Positions 36,843 through 45,198 of a DNA stretch of 64,000 bases are shown here, in pieces. Below the pieces are notes generated by a model. It saw only the letters and a list, made by a program, of their open reading frames with translations. It searched no databases and was not told the DNA's origin. Every line of letters starts with the position of its first letter. Within the stretch, counting starts at the first letter, position 1. Origin of the DNA: Fontibacterium medardense (GTDB lineage Bacteria > Pseudomonadota > Alphaproteobacteria > Pelagibacterales > Pelagibacteraceae); NCBI GenBank assembly GCA_965235075.1, contig OZ249404.1, positions 496,001 through 560,000 on the forward strand. Reading direction: 5' to 3'. Both the position numbers and the translations under genes were made by a program.

Positions 36843-37361
36843 CTATCTTTCAATTGTCCCTTCTCTTCTAATCTTCTTTTGTAATTGTAATATTCCATAC
36901 AATAATGCTTCAGCAGATGGAGGACAGCCTGGAACATAAACATCAACTGGAACTACTCGGTCACAACCTCTAACTACTGCGTAAGAATAGTGATAATAAC
37001 CACCACCATTTGCACAGCTTCCCATTGAAATAACGTAACGTGGTTCTGGCATCTGATCGTAAACTTTACGTAGAGCTGGGGCCATTTTGTTTGTTAAAGT
37101 TCCTGCAACGATCATCACATCCGATTGCCTTGGGGAGGCTCGTGGAGCTGCTCCAAATCTTTCAAGATCGTATCTAGGCATTGATGTCTGCATCATTTCA
37201 ACTGCACAACATGCAAGACCGAATGTCATCCAGTGTAATGAGCCTGTTCTAGCCCAATTAATTAAATTTTCACTTGAAGTAGTAATGAAACCTTTTTCAG
37301 TAAATTCTTTTGCGAGCTCTTTAAATTCTTCTGGAACTTGATCTAATTTATTTTGTATCAT
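36843..37361 (-). CDS. nuoB: NADH-quinone oxidoreductase subunit B
   Basis: PSST-type subunit that holds cluster N2, the last electron donor to quinone. The adjacent cysteines FGLACCAVEMM, the MGSCANGGGYYHYSY segment and VPGCPPSAEALLYG are intact. I place the start at ATG 37361 (172 aa), which overlaps the nuoA TGA as ATGA and has AAGGAG about 13 bases upstream. An in-frame GTG at 37388 would give 181 aa and overlap nuoA by 31 bases; that is possible but less likely. Confidence 0.95.
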   Translation of the reverse strand: MIQNKLDQVPEEFKELAKEFTEKGFITTSSENLINWARTGSLHWMTFGLACCAVEMMQTSMPRYDLERFGAAPRASPRQSDVMIVAGTLTNKMAPALRKVYDQMPEPRYVISMGSCANGGGYYHYSYAVVRGCDRVVPVDVYVPGCPPSAEALLYGILQLQKKIRREGTIER

Positions 37362-37726
37362 TCCCAATCCAAAGCTCCTTTTTTCCACTCATAAACAAAT
37401 CCAACTGTTAATGTGCCAATGAAAATCATCATTGACCAAAAACCTAACGAACCAATTTGACCTAAAGTAATTGCCCAAGGAAAAAGAAATGCAATCTCAA
37501 GATCAAAAATAATAAAAAGAATAGAAACTAAATAAAAACGAACGTCAAATTTCATTCGAGAATCTCCGAAAGGTTCAAATCCGCATTCATAAGCTGATAA
37601 TTTTTCAGCATCGGGTTTGCTTGGTGCACACAAAAAGTTAACAACGATGAAGGCTATTCCAATTCCAATTGCCACAAACAAAAAGATCAAAATAGTTAGG
37701 TAATTTTGTAAATATTCGAAGAACAT
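37358..37726 (-). CDS. nuoA: NADH-quinone oxidoreductase subunit A
   Basis: First gene of the complex I operon; a small membrane subunit near the quinone cavity. The 122 aa protein has three helices and the conserved loop KLSAYECGFEPFGDSRMKFDVRF (residues about 43-65) with the key Cys, then FLVSILFIIFDLEIAFLFPW-type sequence. The 111 bases upstream, before the TPR gene stop, hold a possible minus-strand promoter (TTGGTT, 16 bases, TATAAG) but no strong one. Confidence 0.96.
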   Translation of the reverse strand: MFFEYLQNYLTILIFLFVAIGIGIAFIVVNFLCAPSKPDAEKLSAYECGFEPFGDSRMKFDVRFYLVSILFIIFDLEIAFLFPWAITLGQIGSLGFWSMMIFIGTLTVGFVYEWKKGALDWE

Positions 37727-37837
37727 TGGCCTTTCTTATATAATAAGAATAAAAACAACCAAACATTCAATTTGACACAACTGTGAATAGATTTTTTTAG
37801 AAAAGTTATTGTTTTTAAAAGGGTTATTTAGAGGAAA

Positions 37838-38290
37838 TTATTTGTACTTTTCGATCTTTTCTTTCAATTCTTTATATTCTTCGCAATTGCAAGTCTTTAG
37901 AACTTCTAGTCTTTTTTTAGCCTCTTCTGGCCTCTTAGTTTGTAAATAAAGCTCACCTAAATACTCATTAGCTCCAGCATGTTTTGGATTAATTTTAAGT
38001 GCCGCTAGATAAAACTTTTCAGCTTTAGCGTATTGTTTTAGATTTCTTAGTGAGTAAGCGTAGTCATTTAAAATATCAGGGTTACTAGAGTTTTTACTAT
38101 CTTTTAATAACTCTTCGAACATTACAACTGCCTTATCAAATTTCTTACTTTTAACTAAAGTTTTGGCCTCAGCATAACTTGGGTTAGTTTTTTGAATAAC
38201 TTGTGGAGAAGGACCTGAATCTGCAGCTCTCACATTAAGAGTATTGAAAGAAAATATAAGTAATAGAGATAGAAATATTGTTTTTATCAT
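37838..38290 (-). CDS. Small periplasmic TPR protein
   Basis: Not assigned to a named family. The 150 aa protein begins with a signal peptide (about residues 1-22, FLSLLLIFSFNTLNVRAA) and then has two to three tetratricopeptide-like helical repeats (about residues 52-135; PDILNDYAYSLRNLKQYAKAEK and HAGANEYLGELYLQTKRPEEA lie in them), so it is probably a periplasmic adaptor. A Cys pair (CNC) lies near residue 139 after the repeats. It reads towards nuoA on the same strand, with 111 bases between, and is divergent from the quinone oxidoreductase with only 33 bases between the two starts. Confidence 0.75.
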   Translation of the reverse strand: MIKTIFLSLLLIFSFNTLNVRAADSGPSPQVIQKTNPSYAEAKTLVKSKKFDKAVVMFEELLKDSKNSSNPDILNDYAYSLRNLKQYAKAEKFYLAALKINPKHAGANEYLGELYLQTKRPEEAKKRLEVLKTCNCEEYKELKEKIEKYK

Positions 38291-38323
38291 ATGAAAAATA
38301 TGTTTTAATATTAATTACAAAAA

Positions 38324-39298
38324 ATGGTTAAAGCAATCAAAATTACAGAGACTGGCAATGCAAACGTAATGAAGTTTGTAGATGTTGAGCTTAAAAAGTT
38401 AGCTCCAAATGAAGTTTTAATTAAAAATAAAGCAATCGGTTTAAATTATATCGACGTTTACCATAGATCAGGAACCTACCCTCTACCACTACCAACGGGT
38501 ATTGGACTTGAGGCTGCTGGAGTGATTGAAGAAATTGGATCTGATGTAAAAGAATTTAAAGTTGGCGATCGTGTTGCTCATGCTGTAGCGCCTCCTGGAT
38601 CCTATTCAGAAAAACAAGTTTATCCTCAAGAAAAGTTAGTAAAAATTCCAGATTATATTTCTGATGAAATTGCATCATGCATTATGCTTAAGGGGATTAC
38701 TTCTGAATATCTTCTTCATAGAGCATACAAAGTTAAAAAAGATCAATTTATTTTATATCATGCAGCAGCCGGTGGAGTTGGACAGGTATTGTGTCAGTGG
38801 GCTAAATCATTAGGTTGTAAAGTTATTGGAACAGTTGGTTCTGAAGAAAAAGTTGCAATTGCAAAAGAAAATGGCTGTGACTTTGTAATTAATTATTCAA
38901 AGGAAAGTTTTTCACAAAAAGTTAAAGAGATTACAAATGGCAAAATGTTAGATGTTGTCTACGATGGTGTGGGAGCTAAAACATTTGAAGAATCCATTGA
39001 ATGTTTAGCCATTCGTGGAACAATGGTTTCTTTTGGTAATGCCTCAGGGTTAGTTGAAAAAGTTGATCCTAAAAAACATATCGCGCCTAAGGGATTATTT
39101 TTCACACGCCCATCTATTGCTCATTATACGGTTACTAGGGAAGAATTAGTAAACAGTGCAAACACTGTGTTTGATGCAATCAAAACAAATAAATTTAAAG
39201 TTAAAATATTTAAAAAATTTACACTTAAAGATGCTGTTACAGCACACGAAGAATTAGAGGCTAGAAAATTAACGGGCCCTGCTATTTTAATTCCTTAA
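38324..39298 (+). CDS. qor: NADPH:quinone oxidoreductase (zeta-crystallin-like)
   Basis: Zinc-free medium-chain dehydrogenase/reductase that reduces quinones with NADPH. The 324 aa protein has the GroES-like N-terminal domain (NYIDVYHRSGTYPLPLPTG), and a Rossmann domain with the nucleotide loop AAAGGVGQVLCQWAK. The QOR pattern YHAAAGGVG fits. No zinc-binding Cys cluster is seen. It starts 33 bases from the divergent TPR gene and is followed 6 bases later by a small membrane protein, suggesting an operon. Confidence 0.9.
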   Translation: MVKAIKITETGNANVMKFVDVELKKLAPNEVLIKNKAIGLNYIDVYHRSGTYPLPLPTGIGLEAAGVIEEIGSDVKEFKVGDRVAHAVAPPGSYSEKQVYPQEKLVKIPDYISDEIASCIMLKGITSEYLLHRAYKVKKDQFILYHAAAGGVGQVLCQWAKSLGCKVIGTVGSEEKVAIAKENGCDFVINYSKESFSQKVKEITNGKMLDVVYDGVGAKTFEESIECLAIRGTMVSFGNASGLVEKVDPKKHIAPKGLFFTRPSIAHYTVTREELVNSANTVFDAIKTNKFKVKIFKKFTLKDAVTAHEELEARKLTGPAILIP

Positions 39299-39304
39299 TT
39301 AAAA

Positions 39305-39673
39305 TTGTCTGACAATAAAGAAAAAGAGATTATTGAAGTTAAAGAAGTAGAAGCTGAGAGAATTAATAATAACGAAACATTTAGACCTCGATTTAAAGCC
39401 ATACGACTAAGTCCACTTTTTCTTGTTGGAATATTAATTTATGTAATTACTGCGTTCTGGGGTTTATTTATTTGTTTTGCTGTAGTTAAAGAAGTTTTTG
39501 GTCCAATCATTGCCTTTTTAGGATTAATTTTTTTTCCGTTCATTCTCGCGCTTGCCCCTTGGTATGCAGCGCTAGCAAATCATGATTTTTATCCATTACT
39601 GATTGTCTATGGTGGTGCACTACTTGGAACTTTGTGTTTTAGAATTGCAATGAGGTCTACGTTTAAAAGATAA
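39305..39673 (+). CDS. Small three-helix membrane protein of unknown function
   Basis: No family recognised. The 122 aa protein has a charged N-terminus of about 33 residues (rich in Glu and Lys) and then three hydrophobic segments at about residues 38-60, 65-88 and 93-113, ending in a basic tail. The only in-frame start able to include the N-terminus is TTG at 39305; there is no ATG before the last few codons and no clear Shine-Dalgarno, so it may be translated by coupling to qor, which ends 6 bases upstream. Normal AT-rich codon use supports it being real. Confidence 0.65.
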   Translation: MSDNKEKEIIEVKEVEAERINNNETFRPRFKAIRLSPLFLVGILIYVITAFWGLFICFAVVKEVFGPIIAFLGLIFFPFILALAPWYAALANHDFYPLLIVYGGALLGTLCFRIAMRSTFKR

Positions 39674-39676
39674 GTG

Positions 39677-39752
39677 TGGTGCCCTAATACGGACTTGAAC
39701 CGCAAACCTACTGATTACAAATCAGTTGCTCTACCAATTGAGCTATTAGGGC
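39677..39752 (-). tRNA. tRNA-Thr (anticodon TGT)
   Basis: A 76-base cloverleaf on the minus strand. The acceptor arms GCCCTAA and TTAGGGC pair fully, the discriminator is A and the CCA end is encoded. The D arm (GCTC-AATTGGTA-GAGC), the anticodon stem ACTGA/TCAGT with loop TTTGTAA (anticodon TGT), and the T arm with TTCAAGT are all present. It lies 3 bases from the stop of the small membrane protein gene on the other strand and 56 bases downstream of zapE. Confidence 0.96.
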
Positions 39753-39771
39753 AATAATTAAAAATGAGATT

Positions 39772-39798
39772 ATTATAAAAATTAATAAGTAAAAACAA
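39772..39798 (-). promoter_or_regulatory. Putative tRNA-Thr promoter
   Basis: On the minus strand, TTGTTT (39798-39793) and a consensus TATAAT (39777-39772) are separated by 15 bases. The -10 box ends 19 bases before the tRNA 5' end. The spacing is short and the region is very AT-rich, so this is a modest call, but a stable RNA downstream of zapE plausibly needs its own promoter. Confidence 0.4.
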
Positions 39799-39808
39799 TA
39801 TAATTTAC

Positions 39809-40864
39809 TTAATTTGATCTAGTTAATTCTCCTAATCTACTTAAAGTTCTTTGAAAAACCTTTGCTAATTTTACGCTACTTGTAATTTGATTAATTGGAA
39901 CTGTTGCAGTTGCAACTAAACTTAATTGATTGTCATAAATAATATCGATTAGATTTATAAATCGGTACTGTTCATTGATCAGCTCATCAGTAAAACTTGG
40001 GATGTTTTCAATGAAGAAAATTTTAGTAATTTTACAAATTTCTATGTAATCCTCTGAACCATAAGTTTGAAAACATAAGTCTTTAAAATCAAACTTTGCA
40101 ATTCCTGAGACATAATTATCAATGATTAATTTTCTCCCCTTTATTTCTATCTCTTTAGTTGCAAATTGTTTTCCGCTTAAGACGTTAAACAATACTTGAT
40201 TGAAGTTCTTTTTTGTTTGCGGGTCTTTAACAATAAAAAATCTATTTTGTTTATTTAAGTAAAGTTCGCGGTAATCTTTTCCTGAATTTAATGAGTAAAA
40301 TAAAGTGTTATCTTTAATATTTTCAATGTAGGGAAGAAATTGATCTCTTTGTAGTCCGCCTAAATACAAGTCATCAGGTTTAACGTTAGATGTTGTAATG
40401 ATGAAAATATTATTAGAGAAGAATTGTTCTAATAATTTTCCAAGGATCATTGCGTCTGCAATATTGGTTATTTGAAACTCATCAAAGAAAATAATATCAA
40501 AGTCTTTTTTAAAAGTTTTAACGATTTTAGGTAAGGGATTGCTTTCGTTTTTTAACTTATGAAGCTTATTGTGAATATCCACCATAAACTTATTAAAATG
40601 GGTCTTTAATACTCTAGGCTGGTTTAAATATTCTAAAAAGAAATTAACAATCATAGTCTTTCCAGCGCCAACATCGCCATAAAGATAAAATCCTTTGGGT
40701 TTTTTGCTTGAGAAAATACTTGTTACAGACTTTAAAAATGATGGTTTTAATTGCTCCGTTAAAGTGTCTAAGGTTTTGATTAAATCTTCCTGATTAATGT
40801 TTTTCTGAAGGCTGCGTTTTTTGGTATATTTTTTAAATGCCTCAGTAATATTTAAGTGGTACAT
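39809..40864 (-). CDS. zapE: Cell division protein ZapE (AFG1-like ATPase)
   Basis: AAA+-type ATPase related to mitochondrial AFG1/LACE1; in E. coli ZapE acts at the septum during constriction. The 351 aa protein has Walker A YGDVGAGKTMI, Walker B IIFFDEFQI, and the sensor region FIITTSNVKPDDLY followed by GLQRDQFLPYI. It is divergent from nadK with 36 bases between the starts. The role in division here is inferred from the family. Confidence 0.92.
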   Translation of the reverse strand: MYHLNITEAFKKYTKKRSLQKNINQEDLIKTLDTLTEQLKPSFLKSVTSIFSSKKPKGFYLYGDVGAGKTMIVNFFLEYLNQPRVLKTHFNKFMVDIHNKLHKLKNESNPLPKIVKTFKKDFDIIFFDEFQITNIADAMILGKLLEQFFSNNIFIITTSNVKPDDLYLGGLQRDQFLPYIENIKDNTLFYSLNSGKDYRELYLNKQNRFFIVKDPQTKKNFNQVLFNVLSGKQFATKEIEIKGRKLIIDNYVSGIAKFDFKDLCFQTYGSEDYIEICKITKIFFIENIPSFTDELINEQYRFINLIDIIYDNQLSLVATATVPINQITSSVKLAKVFQRTLSRLGELTRSN

Positions 40865-40900
40865 TAGCTTAGTTATTAAAGGATTTTAAATTTTTCACAA

Positions 40901-41674
40901 ATGCATAGATCGTATAATAAAATTCACGTAATTGCGGACTCAAGTCCAAACGCGCAGGCTGCAAAAAGATCTATTATTAAAAAATATAAAAATTATCCAA
41001 TCAATGATTCGGACGTGTTTATCGTGCTAGGTGGTGATGGTTTTATGCTGGCTTCACTTAAAAAATATCAAAAATATAAAATTCCATTCTATGGAATGAA
41101 TAAAGGTAATCGTGGGTTTTTATTAAACAGATTTGATGAAAAGGATTTAATTAACAAGATTAATAAAGCAAACATTGCAGAGCTTCATCCTCTTGAAATG
41201 TATGCAAAGAATAAGAATGGCAAAATCAAAACAGCCATTGCTGTAAATGAAGTATCTGTTTTTAGAGAGACTCGTCAGGCTGCAAAACTTGAAATTAAAG
41301 TTGATAACAAAGTAAGAATGAAAGAAATTATTTGCGACGGCACCCTTGTTGCAACACCAGCAGGCAGCACAGCATATAATTTATCAGCGCGTGGTCCTGT
41401 ATTAGATCTAGAATCTAATCTACTTGCAGTTACACCTATATCACCCTTTAAACCAAGGGGTTGGCGTGGTGCTAGTATTAACAATAATGCAAAAGTTTCT
41501 ATTAAAAATTTGGATCCTAAAAAAAGACCAGTGAGCGTAGTTGCGGACAATGTTGAATTTCGTCATGTCTTAAATGTGAATATTTATTTAAATAAAAATA
41601 AAACTTTTAGACTTTTGTACGATAAAAAATTTGGTTTAAAAGAGAGAAATTTGGCTGAACAATTTAAATTTTAA
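40901..41674 (+). CDS. nadK: NAD kinase
   Basis: Phosphorylates NAD+ to NADP+. The 257 aa protein has the GGDGFMLAS motif with the catalytic Asp, the GNRGFLLNRF segment, NEVSVFRETRQAAK and TPAGSTAYNLSARGP. It is shorter than E. coli NadK (292 aa), as is common in alphaproteobacteria. It ends convergently with the suf-cluster ErpA-like gene, overlapping by 11 bases. Confidence 0.95.
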   Translation: MHRSYNKIHVIADSSPNAQAAKRSIIKKYKNYPINDSDVFIVLGGDGFMLASLKKYQKYKIPFYGMNKGNRGFLLNRFDEKDLINKINKANIAELHPLEMYAKNKNGKIKTAIAVNEVSVFRETRQAAKLEIKVDNKVRMKEIICDGTLVATPAGSTAYNLSARGPVLDLESNLLAVTPISPFKPRGWRGASINNNAKVSIKNLDPKKRPVSVVADNVEFRHVLNVNIYLNKNKTFRLLYDKKFGLKERNLAEQFKF

Positions 41675-41999
41675 AAGATTCGCCGCAGCCACAACGTTCG
41701 GTTTCATTAGGATTATTAAATACAAAAGATGATGAGAATTTATCTTCTTTGTAATCCATTTTAGTTCCAAGCAAATACATAATAGCTTTTGGATCAATGA
41801 ATACTTCAACGTTATTATCTTTAACTACTTCATCCGTTGGAATAGTTTCTTTAAGATAAGTCATCTCATATTCCATACCAGCGCATCCTCCTGATTTTAC
41901 AGAAACGCGCACACCTTTAACGCCACTCTCAGCGTTGCTCAGAATTTCTTTAATACGCTTTGCGGCGTTATCTGAAATTGTAATTAATTGTTTTGTCAT
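41664..41999 (-). CDS. A-type iron-sulfur carrier protein (ErpA/SufA-like)
   Basis: Carries and transfers Fe-S clusters from the SUF scaffold to target apoproteins. The 111 aa HesB/IscA-fold protein has the three conserved cysteines in SGGCAGMEY and CGCGESF near the C-terminus. It is the last gene of the suf operon and overlaps sufT as ATGA. ErpA and SufA cannot be told apart reliably from sequence alone, so no symbol is given. Confidence 0.92.
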   Translation of the reverse strand: MTKQLITISDNAAKRIKEILSNAESGVKGVRVSVKSGGCAGMEYEMTYLKETIPTDEVVKDNNVEVFIDPKAIMYLLGTKMDYKEDKFSSSFVFNNPNETERCGCGESFKI

Positions 42000-42301
42000 A
42001 CGTTTAAAGCCAGTTTTGCAACTTCAGACATTTTACTCTTATCCCACGGTGGATCCCAAACAATTCGCACCACCACTTCATCATAATGACCTAAACTTTC
42101 AACCGCTTTCCTAACATTGTTAGGAATGCTTTGAGCTTCAGGGCAATTTGGAGAAGTTAGTGTCATGTCGATTTCGCAATTCTTATCCTTTACCCTTACA
42201 TCATAAATAAGACCTAACTCGTAAATATCAACTGGTATCTCAGGATCAAAGATAGTCTTTAATTTATCTTTTATTTCATCAATTTTTTGTGAATGATCCA
42301 T
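41996..42301 (-). CDS. sufT: SufT / MIP18-family iron-sulfur maturation protein
   Basis: DUF59 (MIP18) domain protein thought to help Fe-S cluster maturation under high demand. The 101 aa protein has the family segments LKTIFDPEIPVDIYELGLIYDV (residues about 14-35) and MTLTSPNCPEAQSIP, including the conserved Cys. Position between sufU and the A-type carrier is typical of alphaproteobacterial suf operons. Confidence 0.88.
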   Translation of the reverse strand: MDHSQKIDEIKDKLKTIFDPEIPVDIYELGLIYDVRVKDKNCEIDMTLTSPNCPEAQSIPNNVRKAVESLGHYDEVVVRIVWDPPWDKSKMSEVAKLALNV

Positions 42302-42771
42302 TAGTCAATTACTTCAGAGTTAATTGGTTTTTTTTCATCATCTAGTGCTGCTCTTAAAGTATGCCAAGATAATGTTGCACATTTTACTCTCATTGGAAAT
42401 CTACCAACTCCAGCAAGGGATGAAAATTTAATATGCTCATCTTCTGATAAGCCTACTTTTTTTATCTCTTGTCCCTCTTTAATCATTTTAAAAAATGCAT
42501 TTAATAGTTCTCTAGCTTGTTTTTCAGATTTTCCTTTAACAATCTCAGTCATAATAGATGAGGATGCAACAGATATAGCGCAACCTGATCCTTCAAATGA
42601 AATATCTTTTATTTTTTTATCGGTATCTAAACTTAGATAGACATGAATATTATCTCCACATAAAGGGTTATGCCCTTCTGCATCGTGATTAAATTTATTA
42701 CATTTGCCAAAATTTCTAGGCTTTTTACCATGATCTAATATCAAGTCCTGATAAAGCTCTGTTAAATCCAT
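42301..42771 (-). CDS. sufU: Iron-sulfur assembly protein SufU (IscU-like)
   Basis: Receives sulfur from SufS or acts as a scaffold. The 156 aa protein has the three conserved Cys contexts: NPLCGDNI, EGSGCAISVASSS and MRVKCATLSWHTL, with a SufU-type insertion between the second and third relative to IscU. No sufE gene is present in the operon, so SufU is probably the SufS partner. It overlaps sufT by one base. Confidence 0.92.
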   Translation of the reverse strand: MDLTELYQDLILDHGKKPRNFGKCNKFNHDAEGHNPLCGDNIHVYLSLDTDKKIKDISFEGSGCAISVASSSIMTEIVKGKSEKQARELLNAFFKMIKEGQEIKKVGLSEDEHIKFSSLAGVGRFPMRVKCATLSWHTLRAALDDEKKPINSEVID

Positions 42772-42773
42772 TA

Positions 42774-43973
42774 TTATAATTTAAATATTTTTTTACACTT
42801 CTTGATGCTCTCGCATATGGCATCAATATCTTGTTTATTATTATAAACACCAAAAGACATTCTAAGAGATGATCCTATTTTCATCTTCTTATGAAGAATC
42901 TGACAACAGTGATGACCCGCTCTTACCGCAATATCATCTTCATCAAAAACCGTTGATGCATCATGGGCATGAACACCTTTAATATTAAATGAAAATACAC
43001 TTCCTTTGTTTGAAGGACTGCCTACAAATTCTACATCATTAAATTTACTAATCTTATCTAGAGCATAGGATGCTAAACTTTGCTCATGACTTATAATATT
43101 TTTAATTTTTATATCTTTTACAAATTCAACTGCTTGTTTTAGAGCTATCACTTCTGCAGAAGCTAAAGATCCAGCTTCAAACTTACTCACCCCTGATGCA
43201 TAAGTTATATTTTTTGTATCAACATTTTGAATCATTCCACCTCCGCCAATGAATGGATCAAATTGCTCAATCCATTTATTTTTCATGTATAAAATTCCAA
43301 CTCCTGTTGGTCCGTAAATTTTATGACTTGAGAATGCGTAAAAATCACAATCTAATTCTTTAAGATCAACATCAGTGTGAGCAACTGCTTGTGTGCCATC
43401 GATACAAACCGGAATCTTTTTAGCTTTTGCAATTGAAATTACTTTTTTAATATCTGTTGTAAGACCTGTAACATTAGATATGTGAATAACGCTAATAATT
43501 TTTGTTTTATTAGTAATAAGTGAAGTTAATTTATTAACTTCAACCTCTCCATCTTCATTGATTGGAATAAATTTTATATTAACCTTTTTTTTTCTTAAAA
43601 AATGCCAAGGCACATAATTTGAATGATGTTCAGCTTCAGTTAATATGATCTCGTCACCTTCTTTTAAAAATTTACCAAAACAATGAGCTACTAAATTTAA
43701 TGACTCAGTTGAGTTTTTAGTAAAAACGATCTCACCCTCTGTCCCGTTAACAAATTCTTTAATTGTCTCACGTGTACCTTCGTAATTATGGGTTGCTCTT
43801 GCGGCAAGGCCATAAACGGCTCTACCAATATTTGCATAATGATTTTTATAAAAATCTTCCAACGCATCAATCACCTGTTTTGGTTTTTGTGCTGAATTTG
43901 CAGTATCAAAATAGATTAAGTTTTTATTGGATTTAAATATTGGAAATTGACTTTTGATATCTTTTAAATTCAT
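42774..43973 (-). CDS. sufS: Cysteine desulfurase SufS (group II)
   Basis: PLP enzyme that takes sulfur from cysteine for Fe-S cluster building. The 399 aa protein has the PLP-lysine motif AFSSHKIYGPTGVG and the catalytic Cys in VRAGHHCCQILHKK, within the short loop that defines group II enzymes and makes them depend on a SufE/SufU partner. It follows sufD with a 4-base overlap. Confidence 0.95.
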   Translation of the reverse strand: MNLKDIKSQFPIFKSNKNLIYFDTANSAQKPKQVIDALEDFYKNHYANIGRAVYGLAARATHNYEGTRETIKEFVNGTEGEIVFTKNSTESLNLVAHCFGKFLKEGDEIILTEAEHHSNYVPWHFLRKKKVNIKFIPINEDGEVEVNKLTSLITNKTKIISVIHISNVTGLTTDIKKVISIAKAKKIPVCIDGTQAVAHTDVDLKELDCDFYAFSSHKIYGPTGVGILYMKNKWIEQFDPFIGGGGMIQNVDTKNITYASGVSKFEAGSLASAEVIALKQAVEFVKDIKIKNIISHEQSLASYALDKISKFNDVEFVGSPSNKGSVFSFNIKGVHAHDASTVFDEDDIAVRAGHHCCQILHKKMKIGSSLRMSFGVYNNKQDIDAICESIKKCKKIFKL

Positions 43974-45193
43974 GACAACATATCTTCAGTTTTTTTAAGG
44001 AAATAATTCTTAAAATTTTCATCTGAAATCTTCTCTACCACTTCAGATAAGAAGCCTTGAACGATTAATCTTTTAGCCTGAGCTTCTGGAATTCCTCTTG
44101 CCATTAAATAAAATAATTCATCTTTATTTAAAGATGTAGATGATGAACCGTGACTACATTTTACATCATCGGCGTATATTTCAAGTTCTGGTTTTGAATG
44201 AAACGTGCACTGATCTGATAATAGAACGCTCTTAATTAACTGATAACCATTTGTCTTTTGAGCTATTTGATCTACAAATATTTTACCCTGATAAATCCCT
44301 TTAGCAGTTCCATCGATAATACTTTTTGAAAACTGATAGCTCTGAGTATTTTCAGCTAAGTGATTAATTTTAACTTTGATCTCATGATTTTCATTATTTT
44401 TTAAGAACTGCGTGTAATATAAATAACATTCTGACAAAGATTCATTTAAATTGATCTCCACTTCATCTCTTATTGTTTTTATAATATTTGAAAAAATAAA
44501 ACTTTCATAATTAGCGCTTGCTGCAATATTAACTTTTTTAAATCGGTAAATACAATTTTCAGTATTATTAGAATTGAGAATATAATTTTTAATATGCGAA
44601 TTTTGTTCAACATCAATATTTGTATTAATGCTAATAAATGTTTTTTTGTTTTCATTTGTAAATTTTTCAAAAACCGATGCCTTTGAATTTTTATTTATTA
44701 AAATGTAATTTTTTTGATGTAATTGCTTTTGATCAATTTTTGAATTGTATTGATAATAAATAATAATTGGTAAATCTAAATTATCTTTAATTTCTAAATA
44801 AAAACCTGCTGATGCAAGGGCGTTATTTGCAGCAACAAGTGGATTTTTTTTATTACTAAATAATTTTGATAAATTCTTATTATTTTTTTTGTAATATTCA
44901 TCAATTGTAGTGATGATTAATTTATCTTTATCTTTTCCAACAAAGTCTGTTTTTTGAACTAAACCATTTACTATAATAATTTTATTATGTTTAAAATTTT
45001 CAAAAACTTTTTCATTAATAGATTCGTTATTAGTTTTATAAACTTCAAGCTGCTTATTATTCTCTAAAAAATAATTTAGTTGAGATTGTTTCCAATCCTC
45101 ATCTTTTCTAGTTGGATAACCGTGTTTATTAAAAAGATTTAAGCTAAGTGCTCTTAATTCGCTTACCTCTTTAATATCAGTAATAGTATTCAT
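43970..45193 (-). CDS. sufD: Fe-S cluster assembly protein SufD
   Basis: Partner of SufB in the SufBC2D scaffold. The 407 aa protein has a divergent N-terminal part and a conserved C-terminal beta-helix domain, with the family segments TAKGIYQGKIFVDQIAQKTNGY (residues about 287-308) and DVKCSHGSSSTSLNKDELFYLMARGI (about 343-368), including the conserved Cys-Ser-His. It starts 5 bases after sufC ends. Confidence 0.93.
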   Translation of the reverse strand: MNTITDIKEVSELRALSLNLFNKHGYPTRKDEDWKQSQLNYFLENNKQLEVYKTNNESINEKVFENFKHNKIIIVNGLVQKTDFVGKDKDKLIITTIDEYYKKNNKNLSKLFSNKKNPLVAANNALASAGFYLEIKDNLDLPIIIYYQYNSKIDQKQLHQKNYILINKNSKASVFEKFTNENKKTFISINTNIDVEQNSHIKNYILNSNNTENCIYRFKKVNIAASANYESFIFSNIIKTIRDEVEINLNESLSECYLYYTQFLKNNENHEIKVKINHLAENTQSYQFSKSIIDGTAKGIYQGKIFVDQIAQKTNGYQLIKSVLLSDQCTFHSKPELEIYADDVKCSHGSSSTSLNKDELFYLMARGIPEAQAKRLIVQGFLSEVVEKISDENFKNYFLKKTEDMLS

Positions 45194-45198
45194 GTTGG

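Noticed and set aside
37770..37790. TTGACA with a CACA-AC-TGTG inverted repeat on the plus strand before nuoA
   Set aside because: It points into the convergently read TPR gene and has no plus-strand gene to serve; chance in AT-rich sequence is likely.
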